NCBI GenBank assembly: GCA_038502055.1
Contig: JAXRKN010000033.1
Location: forward strand, 496,001 to 560,000
DNA: 64,000 nucleotides
Direction: 5' to 3'
Source: Tanytarsus gracilentus
Taxonomy: Eukaryota; Arthropoda; Insecta; Diptera; Chironomidae
Shown: positions 25,476 to 39,300 of the stretch, in pieces
Numbering within the stretch: position 1 is the first letter of the stretch
Layout: the number at the start of each line of letters is the position of its first letter
Notes under the pieces: generated by a model
Databases searched by the model: none
Seen by the model: the letters and a program-made list of their open reading frames with translations, nothing else
Told to the model about the DNA's origin: nothing
Program-made: the position numbers and the translations under genes

Positions 25476-28277
25476 TGTGATGTCAAATTTGACTTATTGT
25501 CACTTGCAGCTTAAGGTATATCCGGTTAATTTCGACCGAATAATGTGACAGACACAATTATTGAACGCAAAGAGCGATTTTAATCCGATTTTAGCGATCA
25601 AAACAGCAAAAAGCTTAAATTTCTATTTTTTTCTGCACCACTAAACACAATGTGTGTGAAATTCTGAGATGATTTTTCAAACTACTTTTTTAACTCCGTC
25701 ACAACCCGCACATTTCACTTTTTTGGCTCTCTTTTATTGTAATTTTTTTCAACTGCATTTAAATAATAATAAAAATTTATTTTTTTCATGAATCTCTTTC
25801 ACTCTATGTAAAAAAAAGTTATTACATCACGCGGGATTGAAATTGTCTTGACTTGCTGCGGCGAGAGACAAGTCTTGACTGAAATGAAAAGAAATTTTCA
25901 ACTCTTTTTCCCATTTCTTTCGGTAACGCTCCAAGAGCCCCCCAGAAAGAGTGCAAAATTCAACATGAAACACAAACGAAAAAAAAGGCAAATTTGAAGA
26001 GCGTCATTGCACAAAAAAAAATTATATGTGAGTGTGCGGTGGACTTTAGGATTTATTTTTCGGTGTTAAATTGCACAAAGAGGATTTTTTTATAATTTCA
26101 CCTCTCTTTTAATTATGTCGAGAGGCATGATAATATATCTGAGTCAGTAATTGGATTGAAAATTTATCGATCGCGCGTAAAATGATTAAAGGGCTGACTA
26201 AAATCTCCATAACACATGTTAATTTTTTTGTAATTAAAATTTTAAGAGTTTAAATAATGAAATTATTTCAGATTTTTATAATTAAATATTTCTCGCTAAA
26301 GAACTTTTTATAATTTTTGCTTCATTCACCGAATGATCAGATGAGCTCCGGTGACGCATCACAGCAATATCGTCATGTCATTTCATGCTCATCAATTAAA
26401 TATTAATTTATGTAGTCTCAGCATAAAACAACACCCAGAGTAGCGATTGCAATTTAAATGCGAGATATTTTTATAAAATTGCATATTGTGCGTAAAAAAA
26501 GCTCACGTTACTAGCATAACAGCTCATTAAACCCGCAACTTTCTTCGGTGATGCTTTAATTGTTAAAAAATATGTTGACATAACATTTAGCTCGAGCACT
26601 TCTTACGAAACATATGAGAAGCACTTAAGGGTTAAGCAGCTGCTTTCTGCATGACTGCAAGAGTTTTTCCTTTACTTGATTTCTAAATGAGCTCGCAAAT
26701 TTTTCACCGTCTTCAGTGGAACTTTAAATTATTTTTTACTAACCGATTTTCAAGGGTTACTAAACTTCTAAATTTATAATTTTTTCAATAATTTATAAAT
26801 TAATTGAAACGTTTTTGTTCAGTCGTGAAAGCTTTTAAGAAAAACTAAACAATTTCGAAGCACAACATTACCTTGATGCAATCCATAAACTTCCTAGTTT
26901 TCACTCTCGGATATTTTTTTTTCTCTCATTCCACATACTTGCACTATCGCATGCAATATCGTTCATTAAGAGTAGAATTTATGTGTTTTTTGTTTCCATC
27001 TAAAATATTCCGAACTCGCTCGGTACGATTTTGGCGCCATACAAATTTTGTGTGCATAAAAAAAAATAGAAAGCAGAAGCTTACACATTATGCAATCATA
27101 AAATGGAAGTTATAAATTTGTAAAATCTGCTCTTGTTGCTTTACTCTCGGAGAAAACCCTTTAAGAATGGACGTCTGAATAATTTATGAGGTTGAATTTC
27201 CATACTGGAAATTTTAATCTTCCTAAAAAGGAGCTTTTTCGAGTAGTTGCTTCGAGCGATAGCAATAAAAATGAGTGACAAAGAATAAGGATGGAGGGGA
27301 AAGGTCACATGAGTAGCAAATACGTCGAGGATGATGTGAATACGATTGAATTTGAGATGCTTGGAGCAGAGTTCGTCAATCGTGTAAACAACAACAAGAA
27401 AAAGTCAAATAGAAATATTTATAAAGTTATGGAGGATAAAAATATTTTTTATATAGAATTGTTTAAGTAAAAAAAATATTTTTTAAAGCTCTCAAAAATT
27501 TCGTCAAACACAAAAAATATTCTTCGAAATTATTAATCACCATCGTGCATTAAACTCGAACATAGTTTCATGAATGATGAAATGCAATTGGGGAAATACG
27601 AGCAGTGGAATGATGGTAGCGTGTCGCAATTTCGTAGCCAGCATCAACTTGGAATTCCCCTAGCTTAAATGCAAGGTAAAAGGTGTCGAAACTCTTGGAT
27701 TTTCTGCTTCCAATCTCAACTTCTCCGTTGCTTGTCAATTTGTCGAGAGCGAGAGGATTTTTCGTATATAACATTTATCTTCGAATGCTGATGACTCATT
27801 GTGCACACACAAGCAACGACCAAGTCAACCATTTAAAATTTAAATTCAATTTCTTGCAATTTATTCAAAATAAAATTATACATGTATGTTTTTTTGGATG
27901 TGTTTGAATGAGGTATTGAGTGGAATCGGGGACGATTTAAATGAGAGCTTTTTTTGGAAGATTCAGCCGGAATTTTAAAAATACTAAAATTTTTTTTTTT
28001 TTTGAAAATTAAAAATATATTTTTAACTCCAAATCAATAAAAAACATTTCATGAATTAAAATATTTAAGTTTTTTTAGCAAACTTTAAAACCTCATGAAA
28101 ATGTGAACAACTCACAAGACGAGTTGGCCAAATAATCTGAAATGCACATAAAAGAAGCTTTCGAAAATTACTTATTTATACTTGAAAATTGAAGTCATGT
28201 CTAATGATGAACTTCTCTCTTATCATATGCACTCTCACATATATTCTCTATTTATCGTGTTTGCACAAGGAATTCAA
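25476..28277. other. Gap between protease start and transferrin 2 stop
   Basis: It should hold the promoter and 5' UTR of the protease gene and the 3' UTR of transferrin 2, both on the minus strand. AT-rich, with no open frame I can support and no recognised regulatory element. Confidence 0.5.
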
Positions 28278-30897
28278 TTAATTTCTAATAACCATAGTGA
28301 ATACAATTAGTGTGAATGACAGAAGAAGAGTAAATGTGGCTTGAAGTGACGCAGCTCCATCGGCACCGGTTTCACTGATGCAGTTTTCAACATCCTGGAA
28401 AAGTTTAACGTAGTTTTTAACGCTTTGACTAAATTCATCTTCGTTGGTGGGTGCGACAAGACCGAGTGCACTATCTTCAAAGAGCAAGTCCTTTTCACCG
28501 CTAAATAGGTTAAAAAGTTTAAAGTCGGGATCTACTTGAAGATACCTGTCGAGTGATAAGAGTGCATTAACAATGCCACGATTCTTTGGATTATTTTTGT
28601 TCACGACAATTTCACCGTCGACGAGCGTCGTTAAGAAACAATTTGAATCGACATTGAATCCCGGCTCGTTGGCCAATGAACCGTTTCGGCAAATAATTCT
28701 AAAACTATTTGGATCGATGTTCAATGCATTAGCATGATCGATAAGTCTCTGATGTTCCATCACCGCCACTTCACCCACCTCATTTAGACACGTAAGTGCT
28801 CCACGTGTACCGTAAAATCTATTTGAGACAGATGCCGCACAATTCACAGCGCGATTCGGTACAATCGCTAATGTATCGCCGTCATCGGAGCCTTCAATAC
28901 CATCAGGTGTTGGCTTAAGCTCTCCTTCATCGTATTCTAAATCATCATCTAAAGCTCCTGCGAAAGGTCTTACATTCTCGGTTGTTGTTGTCGTCGTTGC
29001 TAAATGAAGCTGTGTCTGGCAGAGTGCGCAGAGATTTTCGGGATTTGAAGCATTACGATCGTGGAAAATGCTTCGACTTCCCGGCATACAACTCTCGCTG
29101 AAATAATTTCCCAATACTCGTCCAAATTCGCAGTCTTCACGCTTAAAAATTCCTCGACTTTTTGCGACATTAATAAAAGCTATCGAAGCAATTCCACCGA
29201 ATTCTGGGAAGCAAGCACGTTTTCCTGAAAAATCCTCAAATGACTTAATTCGATCGGTATCTGATTCTTTGATAACGGCAACGACTGACGAATATTGTTC
29301 AATTTCAGTTTCTTCATAAAGTGCTGTCGTCAGATTGTAAACACTACGAAAAAATAATTTAGTCATCGAGTTTATTTGATAATAAATTGTTTGAGATAAA
29401 GACAAAGGGTGTGACACGAATTTATTCGCAAAAAAAGAGTTACTCACTGTCTAGCTAAAAATCCAAAATTGGAGTCAATACCAACGAGATCAGCTTTTCC
29501 TGAGCTCACGTCACTTAGGCACGAAACGGCGTCCGAGCGAGGATTACTGCACTCAATCAATGGATAAATTCCTAAAATTCACGATACGAACATTAAAATC
29601 TCCTTGACACAGTTGCATGCATAAGAACAATACCTAGTGTCAATGCGACAGTTTTTAGCACATCGCATTTTTCCTTCTCCTCGTACGAGTGAGTACACCA
29701 CGTTGAAGTGGTTTGACACATTTCCAAGGGGGCTGGGATGGCACGGATGTTATTGACGTAGTCAATGAGCGGAACAATATTCTGAAGGATGTAAATTGAA
29801 TTCGTTCCTGCAGACGATAGAATGGACGTTATGGCACTCTCCCACGCTGTACTTCCCATTTGAGACCATCGTTGAATCATCAGAGAAAGACTGTTGAAAA
29901 TATAGATATATTTTATGAAAATACCTTCACTCAAAATCACTCTCTCTGAGACATTAGAAACTCAAATACATTCTGCATTAAATTCTCAAAACAACTTACG
30001 ATAGAGCATTGTCGTTATTTGACACAATCACGGGCCAAGGCTGTGTGTACCACACACAAGGATTTTCGTTATTAGCAATGACCTGATAGGAGCTATTTGG
30101 ACATAAATATTTAAAGTCATTAATGATGTCTGCATTAGCTTCGAAGTATTCCTGTGCCTCTTGCAGTGCTACATATGTCACTCCGTTTGTGCTCTTACGT
30201 ATGCAATCTAAGGCTTGATGATGACTAGTTGATGCCGATGACTCATAAGAGCATTTCTCAACGTCGTCACATAACTCACAAAGTCTCGAGTATTTTCCCT
30301 TTAATTCGGCATCTTCCTCTTCAATATTTGACCATAAACCCGGACGACATGCGGCATTAAAGAAGCCTGCCATTGAGCCAGCTTCAATCTCAGCTGGAGT
30401 TCTACCAGTATCGCAATCGTTTGGAACCACTTGACGTTCGAAATATTTCAAAAATCCCTCTGTCCAACGTTCGTGTCTCTTATGTTGATTTAAGCCAGGA
30501 TGACAAAAGTCATGTCCTCTCAAATTTTGCACACCATTGACGTGATCTGCCCTCACAATTACCACAGATTGAAAATCGTACAGCTGACGAGGTCTCGATG
30601 TGTGACGAAGCTCTTTAATTACAGCCAAACCCTGCCATCGCATTGATGCAATGTGAAATGAGTTCTCGGCCGTAAAGACTCCAAACTCAGCCGTGCCATT
30701 CTGTATTCTCTGTGCACATTCAACAGCATCTTGGACGTAGATACAATTTACTGAGGAAGATCCTCTAAATTATTGATGAGAAGAGGAAAAGATTAATCGT
30801 CATGTAGTGGAGATTAACGAAGGGATAAAAAGGAAAGCGACAAACCTCTGTAATTGATTACAATCATCTTGGTGACGAGAATAGGCGCATACACGAG
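28278..30897 (-). CDS. Tsf2: Transferrin 2 (melanotransferrin-like), GPI-anchored; 5' exon not located
   Basis: Two-lobed transferrin. Known insect Tsf2 is a membrane-anchored septate-junction component. Exons: 30846-30897, 30000-30764, 29634-29890, 29448-29571, 28278-29343, all phase-consistent. The mature N-terminus reads ARVCAYSRHQDDC, the usual first Cys pair of a transferrin lobe. The second lobe contains GIDSNFGF and a Tyr before VVAV, matching iron-ligand positions. In the first lobe the usual ligand Asp position aligns with TAEFGVFTAEN and looks substituted. The C-terminus has a small-residue site followed by a hydrophobic tail (roughly the last 20 residues), which is a GPI signal. 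An acidic insert of about 30 residues lies between second-lobe cysteines. The first exon with the signal peptide must end in phase 1 and lies above 30898; I did not find a convincing one. Confidence 0.9.
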
Positions 30898-32160
30898 CTG
30901 GTGAATAATTAAAAGTCGAATGAATCATTAATTAATTAATTTGTGGAATTGAAGAGATAAATTAATTTTTTAGGAATTTATTGATAGCACTAAGTGAATT
31001 TTTAAAATACTTTAAAGCTCTTAAATAATTGAATTTTATTATTCCAGCAATTAGAAACTTTCGAAAGTTTTTCACTCCCCGAGAGATTATCTTAAGTTGA
31101 TATTTCTGTATCAAAATCCCCAGGAATCGTAAAATTTACTTCATGTGTGTCTTTCCCACCCTCAACTTAAATTGCGGAAGCACACTTCATAAATTATTCA
31201 TCGTCCATGGTGACTTATTTCCTAATGAATTTCTCTCCTCTTTCTTTTTCCTTAAACTCTCTCACATACATTACTCACTATTGAGTGGCATCATTGTTTG
31301 GGTGATGAGATTGGGATTAAATTTTTAATGAGCCGATTACATTTTAAAAGGTAAAATTAATTCTTGAGTATGTGTCATAGATTTCAAGAGAGGGGTTTGG
31401 TTATAATGGCGGCAAATAATGTGTGGGAAAAGTCTTATCAAAAATATTCGACACGTGTGTGAGTTAGTGTTGACTTATTGATAAATTTTGCACTTTTTCT
31501 GTTATGTTGCTTATGAAATAATTTGTGAGTGTGTTTCAATACTATATTTTTAAGGTATTGTGAAATGATATGATGAGGGTTCGATGATTAGATAAAGTTT
31601 TATGCGATTTCTTATTTTTCACTCCCTTTAAAAAATTTTATGTAACTTTGAAATTCTTATTTGCGAATTATGATCGCAGAAAAATCGTTAATTTAAATAT
31701 TCAAAAATGTTTTTTTCTCTTACATGGATGCTGTTGAGTGTTTGCGAACGAAAGACAGGAAATTATTAATAGTCCTGCAAACTTTAAGTCCATTTTAAAG
31801 TTTTACACTTTAATTACTTTTAATTATATTTTTCTTCTTTTTTAAACCGCCTTGACTTTTTAAGTCTGATCACTTATAAATCTTAACTTCGACTGACTCA
31901 AGTTAGGGAGTTGCCTGCTTGATAGGAAAGAAAAAATAAATATATGATTGAGATAACAATCAGCGGACAGCGAAAACTCAAAATGCGTCAGAATTGAATT
32001 CCTTGGCTCGGGGAAAATATTTTTTAAATAATCATGTAATTATGAATGAGAATTTGTTGGGATCTCCGGATGAAAATAAATTAATCATAAAATTATCTAA
32101 TTAAGTTTATTTTTAAAAATATAAATCACAAATGTGTTAGGTTAAGTGGTGCGCATATAA

Positions 32161-32179
32161 AATAAGATAAGATAAGATA
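32161..32179. promoter_or_regulatory. Cluster of GATA-type sites between two divergent genes
   Basis: Three overlapping AAGATAA-type units in direct succession. GATA factors drive many insect fat-body and gut genes. That these sites act on transferrin 2 or godzilla is inference; a simple repeat is the alternative. Confidence 0.3.
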
Positions 32180-33775
32180 CGACATAGAGGTGTGGAAATT
32201 CAAATAATATCGTTCTTACGGTTGTGTGCACGTATAACACTATAAATAGTGAAAATTTCTTTGAAAACAAAGTGAGTAAGAATTTTGAGAAAACTCTTTT
32301 ACATACAAAGAAATATTTTATTGATAATTGGCATTAATGTGAAATGTTTGCTAAAGTCACAAAAAGACATACGAAAGCAATCAGTTTTTTTAAATCTAAA
32401 AAAAGGAATTTAAAAATTATGGGACAATAGTGACAATACCAATTAACTTTATTTTTGAAAATATTTTGCCAATTATTTAATTTCTAATAAAATTAAAAAA
32501 AATATAAAAATAAAATTTTTAAAAAATATCTTTTGGACTATTTTTCAACAAAAATGAAAATATTTTTCACTGCAAACAATTTTAAAATAAAATCAGGATT
32601 TTTACCGCGGAAAATCTGAATTTTTAACCAAAAATTTATGATTTCAAGTTTGCAACAAATTCTGTAACGTATTTTTTAAATTCAAATGACATGTCACATA
32701 ATAACGCGGGGAGCGTCGCAGAAAAAACTCAAGTTTTTGTTTCTGAAAAAAAGTCATCCATATTAAAATTTTTATTTCTATTTCACAAAAAGACCAGAAG
32801 AAATTAATGAATCAAATAGCATAAAAGACAGTTATAGTTAACTAATAATAAAGTGACGTGCAATTAAGTGTTCATCAACTCCATTCGAGCTGGAATTAAA
32901 ATTTTGTGAATTTTTCATAATAAAAAAATTTTTTGATTAGGAAAAAAAAATATTTCCGAGAAAATTTGTATTAATCTCAATCGAGAGCGTTTAAATGAGA
33001 AAAATCATTGCCATTGATAGTTTTAGTGTGCTAGTAATTAATTAAAACTTCAATTATCGTAGGTAAATAGTGAATTCGGATCGCATCCGTAAATTGCGTT
33101 TTTTCTTTGTTTTTTTCGCTCAATTGACACATTAAGTCAAGTATAGAGTTATCGACATATCAATTAATGTCTTTGTGAGATTCAAGGAACACAAAAACGT
33201 GAAAATTTAGTGAAAACTTTTAAAAGTTTATTTGAAAATTTAACGGACAAAAGTTGCAGTGTTATAATTAAGTTATAGTGGGATACTCTCTCACTGCTTT
33301 CATGATGACATCAAGGCCAAAGTTCATATTGTTCTGACATTAAATTAATTGATAAATGCCTTGATGAAATAGAATATACTTTTTAAAGCTGATTGTGATC
33401 TTTATAAAATTAAATGATTGCATTTAAAACTCACTATCTTTTTTTTGCGAGTTTGCACATTTTCAAGGGCATTTCTTAGCAGAGTTGACGAAAAAGCTGA
33501 GAACGACCAAAAAACTAGAAATTACCACATTATTCATAGGGCTGTCATACACGTGTGACATTAATAATGATTTATTTCAACATTTAAGAAAGTTTCATCT
33601 CAAAAAGTTTAAAATTCTTATCTTGAAACAAATTTTAAAAGTCAATTGAGCTAAAAAAAATTTGCGCTAAATCAACTAAAGTTTGTTACTTTTTCACTCT
33701 CTCATTCAGAATCAGCGTAAAAGTTTTTTTTGAGGTCGCGCCCGATAAAAACCGAAAAAGTAATATATCATCGCT

Positions 33776-33799
33776 ATGAGTGTCAAGATTTTCCTCTAG
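33776..33799 (+). promoter_or_regulatory. Upstream ORF in the godzilla 5' leader
   Basis: An ATG followed by six sense codons and TAG ends 39 nt before the godzilla start codon and lies in the same predicted exon. Short uORFs of this kind can lower translation of the main frame; whether it is used is unknown. Confidence 0.4.
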
Positions 33800-33838
33800 A
33801 GACGAAGAACCAAATAGATCAAAAAATCTCTCGCGAAG

Positions 33839-35730
33839 ATGTATAAGAATTTCCTGAACTATGCAACGCTGATAATTTTCGGCATGATAAAGAGTGGCCA
33901 TTGCGATGTGCTCGTCTATACAACGCCTAACAACCAGGTGCGTTTGTGTGTGCATGTTAATTAATCTAATTTTTTAAAATCAATATTTTTAGCTCATCGA
34001 AGAGTTTCAATCGCTAGCCGCTCACTTTGGTCCGTCATTTCCTCAAAATGGCCTTCGAGTGTTTGCAGTGGCTGGCAATCCCAGCGATGGCTGCTCAACA
34101 ATGGAAGAAGCACCGAAAGCAAATTTTTCCATACGTGGAGTGTCACCGCGCTTTGCTGCCGTTGTCTCGAGAGGCGATTGTACTTTTGCTGGTGAGTAAG
34201 ATTTTTTATTAAGTGAATTTAATTTAATTCAATTCGAATCGTAGACAAAGTTCGTCACGCGCAAAATGCGTCCTTTGATGCGATAATCGTGTACAATAGA
34301 GACAGCGATGCTTTAGAAGTTATGAGTGCGAGCGATGATTCGGACATTTTTATTCCATCGCTGTTTGTTGGGCAGACATCGGGGAGCATAATTAACTTTG
34401 ACTACAGTTATCCGAGAGGTTTGTTAAATTTTTCAATATGGCATTTATGAGTTGATTTTAATTAAGTTCATACTCCAGGTTTCTTTCTAATTTTAAACGA
34501 TGATTTTCCATTCAATATCAACACGCATCTGATCATTCCATTTTGCGTCGTTGTCGGAATGTGTTTCATCATTATGGTAATTATATTTTGTGCATTTGCG
34601 ATAAGCCTTTAACTAAAAAATTCTTCTTCTCTTTAATTCCAGTTGGGATTCATGATTTCTCGTTGTATTCGAGAGAGAAGGCGAGTTTTGCGTTATCGTT
34701 TGCCGACAAGTTCTCTCAAAAAACTCGAGTCGAGGAAATACACGAAAAATGAGATCTACGACACATGTGCGATTTGTTTAGGTGAAATACTCTTATTAAA
34801 TATAATTTGATTAAAAACTAAATGAATTTAATCTAGATGACTATGAGGAAGGCGATCGACTTCGAATTCTTCCATGTCGTCATGCTTACCATACAAAATG
34901 CATTGACGTTTGGCTCACCAAAAATCGTCGCGTGTGCCCGGTGTGCAAGCGTAAAGTCTATGCGATTGGTGAGCGGAGAAGGCAGCAACGGAGACGCCGT
35001 TCAGCTGACTCTTCAACAGACTCGATGTCTTCTTTCGACCCCGACGACACGACTCCACTCATTAACCCACAAACGAATGCTAATAACGTTAGCCACGGAA
35101 CATTTAATGGAGAAACAGATGAAGCGCCGTTGGATGCTTTAAGCGGTAATCAAGATGGCTCAGACGATGAAATGTTAAATTCTGTACCGCAAACTGTGAC
35201 AAACCAGCGCTTTAATCCATTCAATCGTGTTCCAAATTTACCGCCACAACTCGCTGATGAACTTGCTGTGACCGTCAATGAACCAGAAAACGCTGGAATT
35301 TGGGCAAAAATCAAAGGGTAATATTTTTTGCTGTTTAAAAAATTTAAAAATAATTTTTGTATTTTTTAGAATTTTCACTTTCAATCGTCAACCAAATGAC
35401 GATGACGATGCACCATTACTCGATAATAATGTTGCAGGAGATGATGATGTAGATATTATCATTCGACCAGAGTCGCACAGTCGCTCGATACCGTCCGGCA
35501 ATAATATTCTCAATTTAAATCATAGTGGATCTTTTCGCGAAGAAAACGAGATGGAGAGGAATGTTGTCAGAGCTCACAGATCTGCACCAAATATAATGCA
35601 GCGCAATGACGACGATGAGCCAAGTACAAGTTCGCGACGATTAGGACTAGCGGCCATACCAAATAATACAGCCAACATACAGTTCCTCTCGTCGTCGACG
35701 CGCATTAACGATTCCACTACGAGGGAGTAA
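33839..35730 (+). CDS. gzl: PA-TM-RING E3 ubiquitin ligase, godzilla/RNF13/RNF167 type
   Basis: Endosomal or lysosomal membrane ubiquitin ligase. Exons: 33839-33937, 33993-34191, 34245-34418, 34479-34576, 34643-34781, 34837-35317, 35370-35730, giving 516 aa. Order of parts: signal peptide (1-22), protease-associated lumenal domain (about 25-160), one transmembrane helix (about 175-195), then a basic cytosolic stretch. The RING-H2 domain starts at CAIC and continues through LPCRHAYHTKCID to CPVCK, giving the C3H2C3 zinc ligands. The long Ser/Asp-rich tail is disordered. The start is fixed by the signal peptide. The family is clear; the choice of godzilla over goliath rests on overall layout. 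It is convergent with BRWD3. A poly(A) signal is at 35977-35982. Confidence 0.92.
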
Positions 35731-36367
35731 AAAATTTAGGATTTATATTTATAAGCGTATATAAAAAAAAATTTAAAATGAACTTATTGCATACATACTA
35801 GAAAATGTGATTAAATTTTTTTAAACCATAAAAATTTTTGCGATAAAACTGTACAGAAAGTTTCAAGTTCATCTAATATATTAATTAAAGAATATGAAGT
35901 TGAATGAAGGTGTGTGCAGCTGTTGACATCGTGGACAGAAAGAAATGAAGTAGATTTTATTTTTAATAATTTTACAAATAAAACATTTTAGTCAAATAAA
36001 TACTGTGAAATATTAAGTCGTCACATGCTTAAATTTGTTGAATTTTTGAAATTCCTGCAAAAAAATGAATAAAATTGCGTAAAGTAGAAAAATTGAGTGT
36101 TTTAATTTGCTGGGGGAAAAAATATCTGAAAGAATTATAACTCGAATAAATTTTCAAAAAAATCTAAACCTGATTTCTTATGTTGTCTTTATTTTCTACC
36201 CTTAAAAGTATATCAAAAAAGAAAATCAAACGAAAATTATTCTCTTAATTTTAAGCGTGATTTTTTCAACTTAATAAATTAACTTCAAATTCTACTTTTT
36301 CAACATTCAACGGCCAAGAGAAATTTACACGAACTATATATTGTGATGATTTTCAGTCTTCGAGGGT
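35731..36367. other. Convergent 3' UTR interval between godzilla and BRWD3
   Basis: AT-rich. AATAAA at 35977-35982 (plus) suits godzilla, and an AATAAA near 36188 read on the minus strand suits BRWD3. Nothing else is seen. Confidence 0.6.
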
Positions 36368-39300
36368 TCAGTGAAATCCACGAGCTTTGGCTGTCGGCTT
36401 TCGGACTCTTCCACGTTGAGAAACGGTTACATCCTCATCGTCGTCGTTGCTACTGTTACTTTCTTGAGATTGTGATGCAATTCTTCGTTTGGTGCGTCGA
36501 GTGTCTCTCTTCTCTTCGTCACTATCCTGACTCTCGTTATAGTGTGGACGCTTTAAATTTCGGGTGTTGCGTGTTGATGGTCCGGCAGCCTATTTTAAAA
36601 ATGAATATTTATTATTTTAGATATTTACAATTTCAACAAAATTACCTGATCAGAATTGGCATCGTCCGAGTAGAGATTCCTTTTGATTCGATTAACAGCG
36701 CTTGATGAAGTCGATGGATTATTTCTTGTATTGTGTGCTCGTCTTGAGCCCGATGCCATGAGTTTGAGGGGTGTTTTGTCCTCTTCCGAATAACTATCGC
36801 TGTCTTCCGAGCGACGTCGATTATTATTATTATTATTACTATTGTTATTATTTGTGTGCTCTTGTTGGCGTGTTGGACGATGTTCGGCTCTTCGTTCCAT
36901 TCGACTTTGGACTTGCTGAACGACAGGCTGAGCTTCTTCTTCTTGCTCATTTTCTTCCTCAAAGTAATTGTGAGTTGTCCTGACACGAGTCGTTCGGCGA
37001 ATACCGTTGAGAGCTTCGAAATTACTGGTGGGTGCCGTACGCTGATTGGCACTTCTTAATCTTAACAGACGATTATTTGAGATGGTCTCTTCAATGTTAC
37101 TGCGATCGAGTTCATCTGCATTTCTCTGATGTCTAGATACAATTGCGCTTCGAGTTTGTCTAGCTGGCTGTTGAGATTGTGACGGTTGTTGCTGTTGATT
37201 TGGCTGAATGCTGCTGCTCGATTGAGATGGCTCGCCATAGTTGTGATCATTTCTTGTCGATTGTACGTAAGCACTTCGAGTTGTTCTCGCAACGCTTCCA
37301 GACGATGTCGATGGATGTGCTGAGCCATTTGTCATTCTGCTAGCCCTTCGACTACTACTACTCGTACTTGGCTGTTCACTCTGATCACTCTCCTGCGATT
37401 GAGAAACTTGTGCTCTTGTTGAACGCAATGAATGAAGTGGCTTTTTCTCACTCTGTTCGCTGTGATCTGAGTCGCTTATGATTTTCTTTTTACGATTCGA
37501 TCGTCTAATTGGAGACTGTGCAGCAGTGCTTGTTTGAGGCTTTTCATCATCGTCATTTTCATCATTTTCGTCCTCGGAAGTAACTGCCCATTCGAGGAAT
37601 TTCTTTCTGGTAGATTCACGCGTTGCCGTACGAGGTTTATCAGAGTCTTCCGACTCAACATTAGTTCTACGTCTATTATTTGACGAACGCTCCATATGAA
37701 AACTGTGATCACTTTCGTAGCGCTTTGGCTTTCTAACCGGTCTCTTATTTGTTCGTTGAGTGTCTTCACTGTTGTGTGACTTTTGATCACTATGATCTTC
37801 AGACGTTGTCTGATTTCTTCGTGTGGTCGCACGTCGAGCTCTCGATGACTTTGGCTCATGGCTTACTTCACTCTCTTCACTCATTTCCTCTTCGCTTTCA
37901 ACTTTTACACGTTTTACACTATTTGAGGATTTCTTTTGACTCGAACTCGACACAGTTCCCTGACTTTGTTTCTTATTTGGTAGCCTACGATTCACTTTAT
38001 TCGTATTCTTACCGAGCTCAGCTAATGGAATGCCACTGGACTCGTCACTGCTGGCCGATGAATCACTCGATGAAGCTGTCGACTCTGTTTCTTCATCATG
38101 ACTCGATGGCAATCTAACGTTTCTTCTCGATCGACTTGATCCTGCCGCTGTTGTTTGAGTATCTCGACTACTCGATACACCATTCGATTGCGGCACATTT
38201 CTTTTTCTCGTTCGCTGTCCATTCATTTTACGCCCATTTTCATCGTCATCATCGTCGTCGTCGTCGTCGTTATCTGAGTGATGGTTTTGCGATGTCGAAG
38301 GAACATTTCCGTTATTTCTACGTGACGGACGACGATTCTTTGGCGATGATGCTTTCTTCTTCTTATCTCCCCTCTTAAAGCTCGATATAATGGCTTTGAT
38401 GTTCTCCTCGAAAAGCTCCGATACTCTCAATGTCATTGCGTAAATCTGGGGAGAGAATTAAAATAATTGATTAGTTTTAATATCGTTGGGGTTTTCATAA
38501 TTGATTGGTATGACAGTTCACATAGAGTATGTTGTCGACTTTAATCTCTTACCGTAAGATTTTCCTATTTTATGATACGGAAAATAGGGGTGTGGGGAGG
38601 TTTTGTGAATGGAAGCATGAATATAAATGAGAGAAAACAGAGAACATTTTAATGAGACAGTTTAAGAAAGCTCATTTATCACAACCAAAAGACACTTTCA
38701 CAAAGAAAAATTTATATTCATGCATAACACAGAAAATGGAAATGATAACTTAATCGGAAATTAATGTGCTGCAACTCACCCTCGATCTTTGATTGGTGTT
38801 GTAGCTTCTGGAGTTTTGGAAAATGAGTCTCATGTCTTTCGCATAGTCCATTGGTGTCTCGTAATTTCCACTCAAAAGTTCCTCTTTGCATGTCTGCAAG
38901 TCCATCGGTGTGTCGATGATTTGAAGGTAATCTATCAAAAAATACATTAATTACAGTTTTAAAATGCTTTGAATTAATTTACCTGGATGATCAACGATAT
39001 CGACTGGCTCTCTAAATGGCTCAGAATCATCGTGATTCCATATCACTTGCAGTAATTCTCTACATTTCATGCGCCAATCACCGCTAGTCGGTACCAATCT
39101 CTTTGATCTGTAAAATTTGTTGTTTCTTTAAATATTTAAAACTTTTAATTTTTGTTAATTCTTACCTTCTCGAGCCATTTGTTCTTGATGAAGAGGGCTG
39201 AGGCGCTCGGCTTGTCGATGGTCGCGGTTGAGTTTCATCTTCACTTTCAGACGACTGGTATGTGTCCAACAGTTGGTGATACGCGGCTCCCACATCAACA

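Larger units (their letters stand above)
30898..33838. other. Divergent interval between transferrin 2 and godzilla
   Basis: It contains the missing first exon(s) and promoter of transferrin 2 on the minus strand and the promoter and 5' UTR of godzilla on the plus strand. A strong pyrimidine-rich acceptor ends at 33709, so the godzilla start-codon exon probably begins at 33710. A plus-strand donor near 32270 could belong to an upstream non-coding exon. No other gene is visible. Confidence 0.5.

Noticed and set aside
36771..38378. Several plus-strand frames rich in Tyr, Phe and Arg within BRWD3
   Set aside because: They mirror the Asp/Asn/Ser-rich coding repeats of BRWD3 on the other strand.
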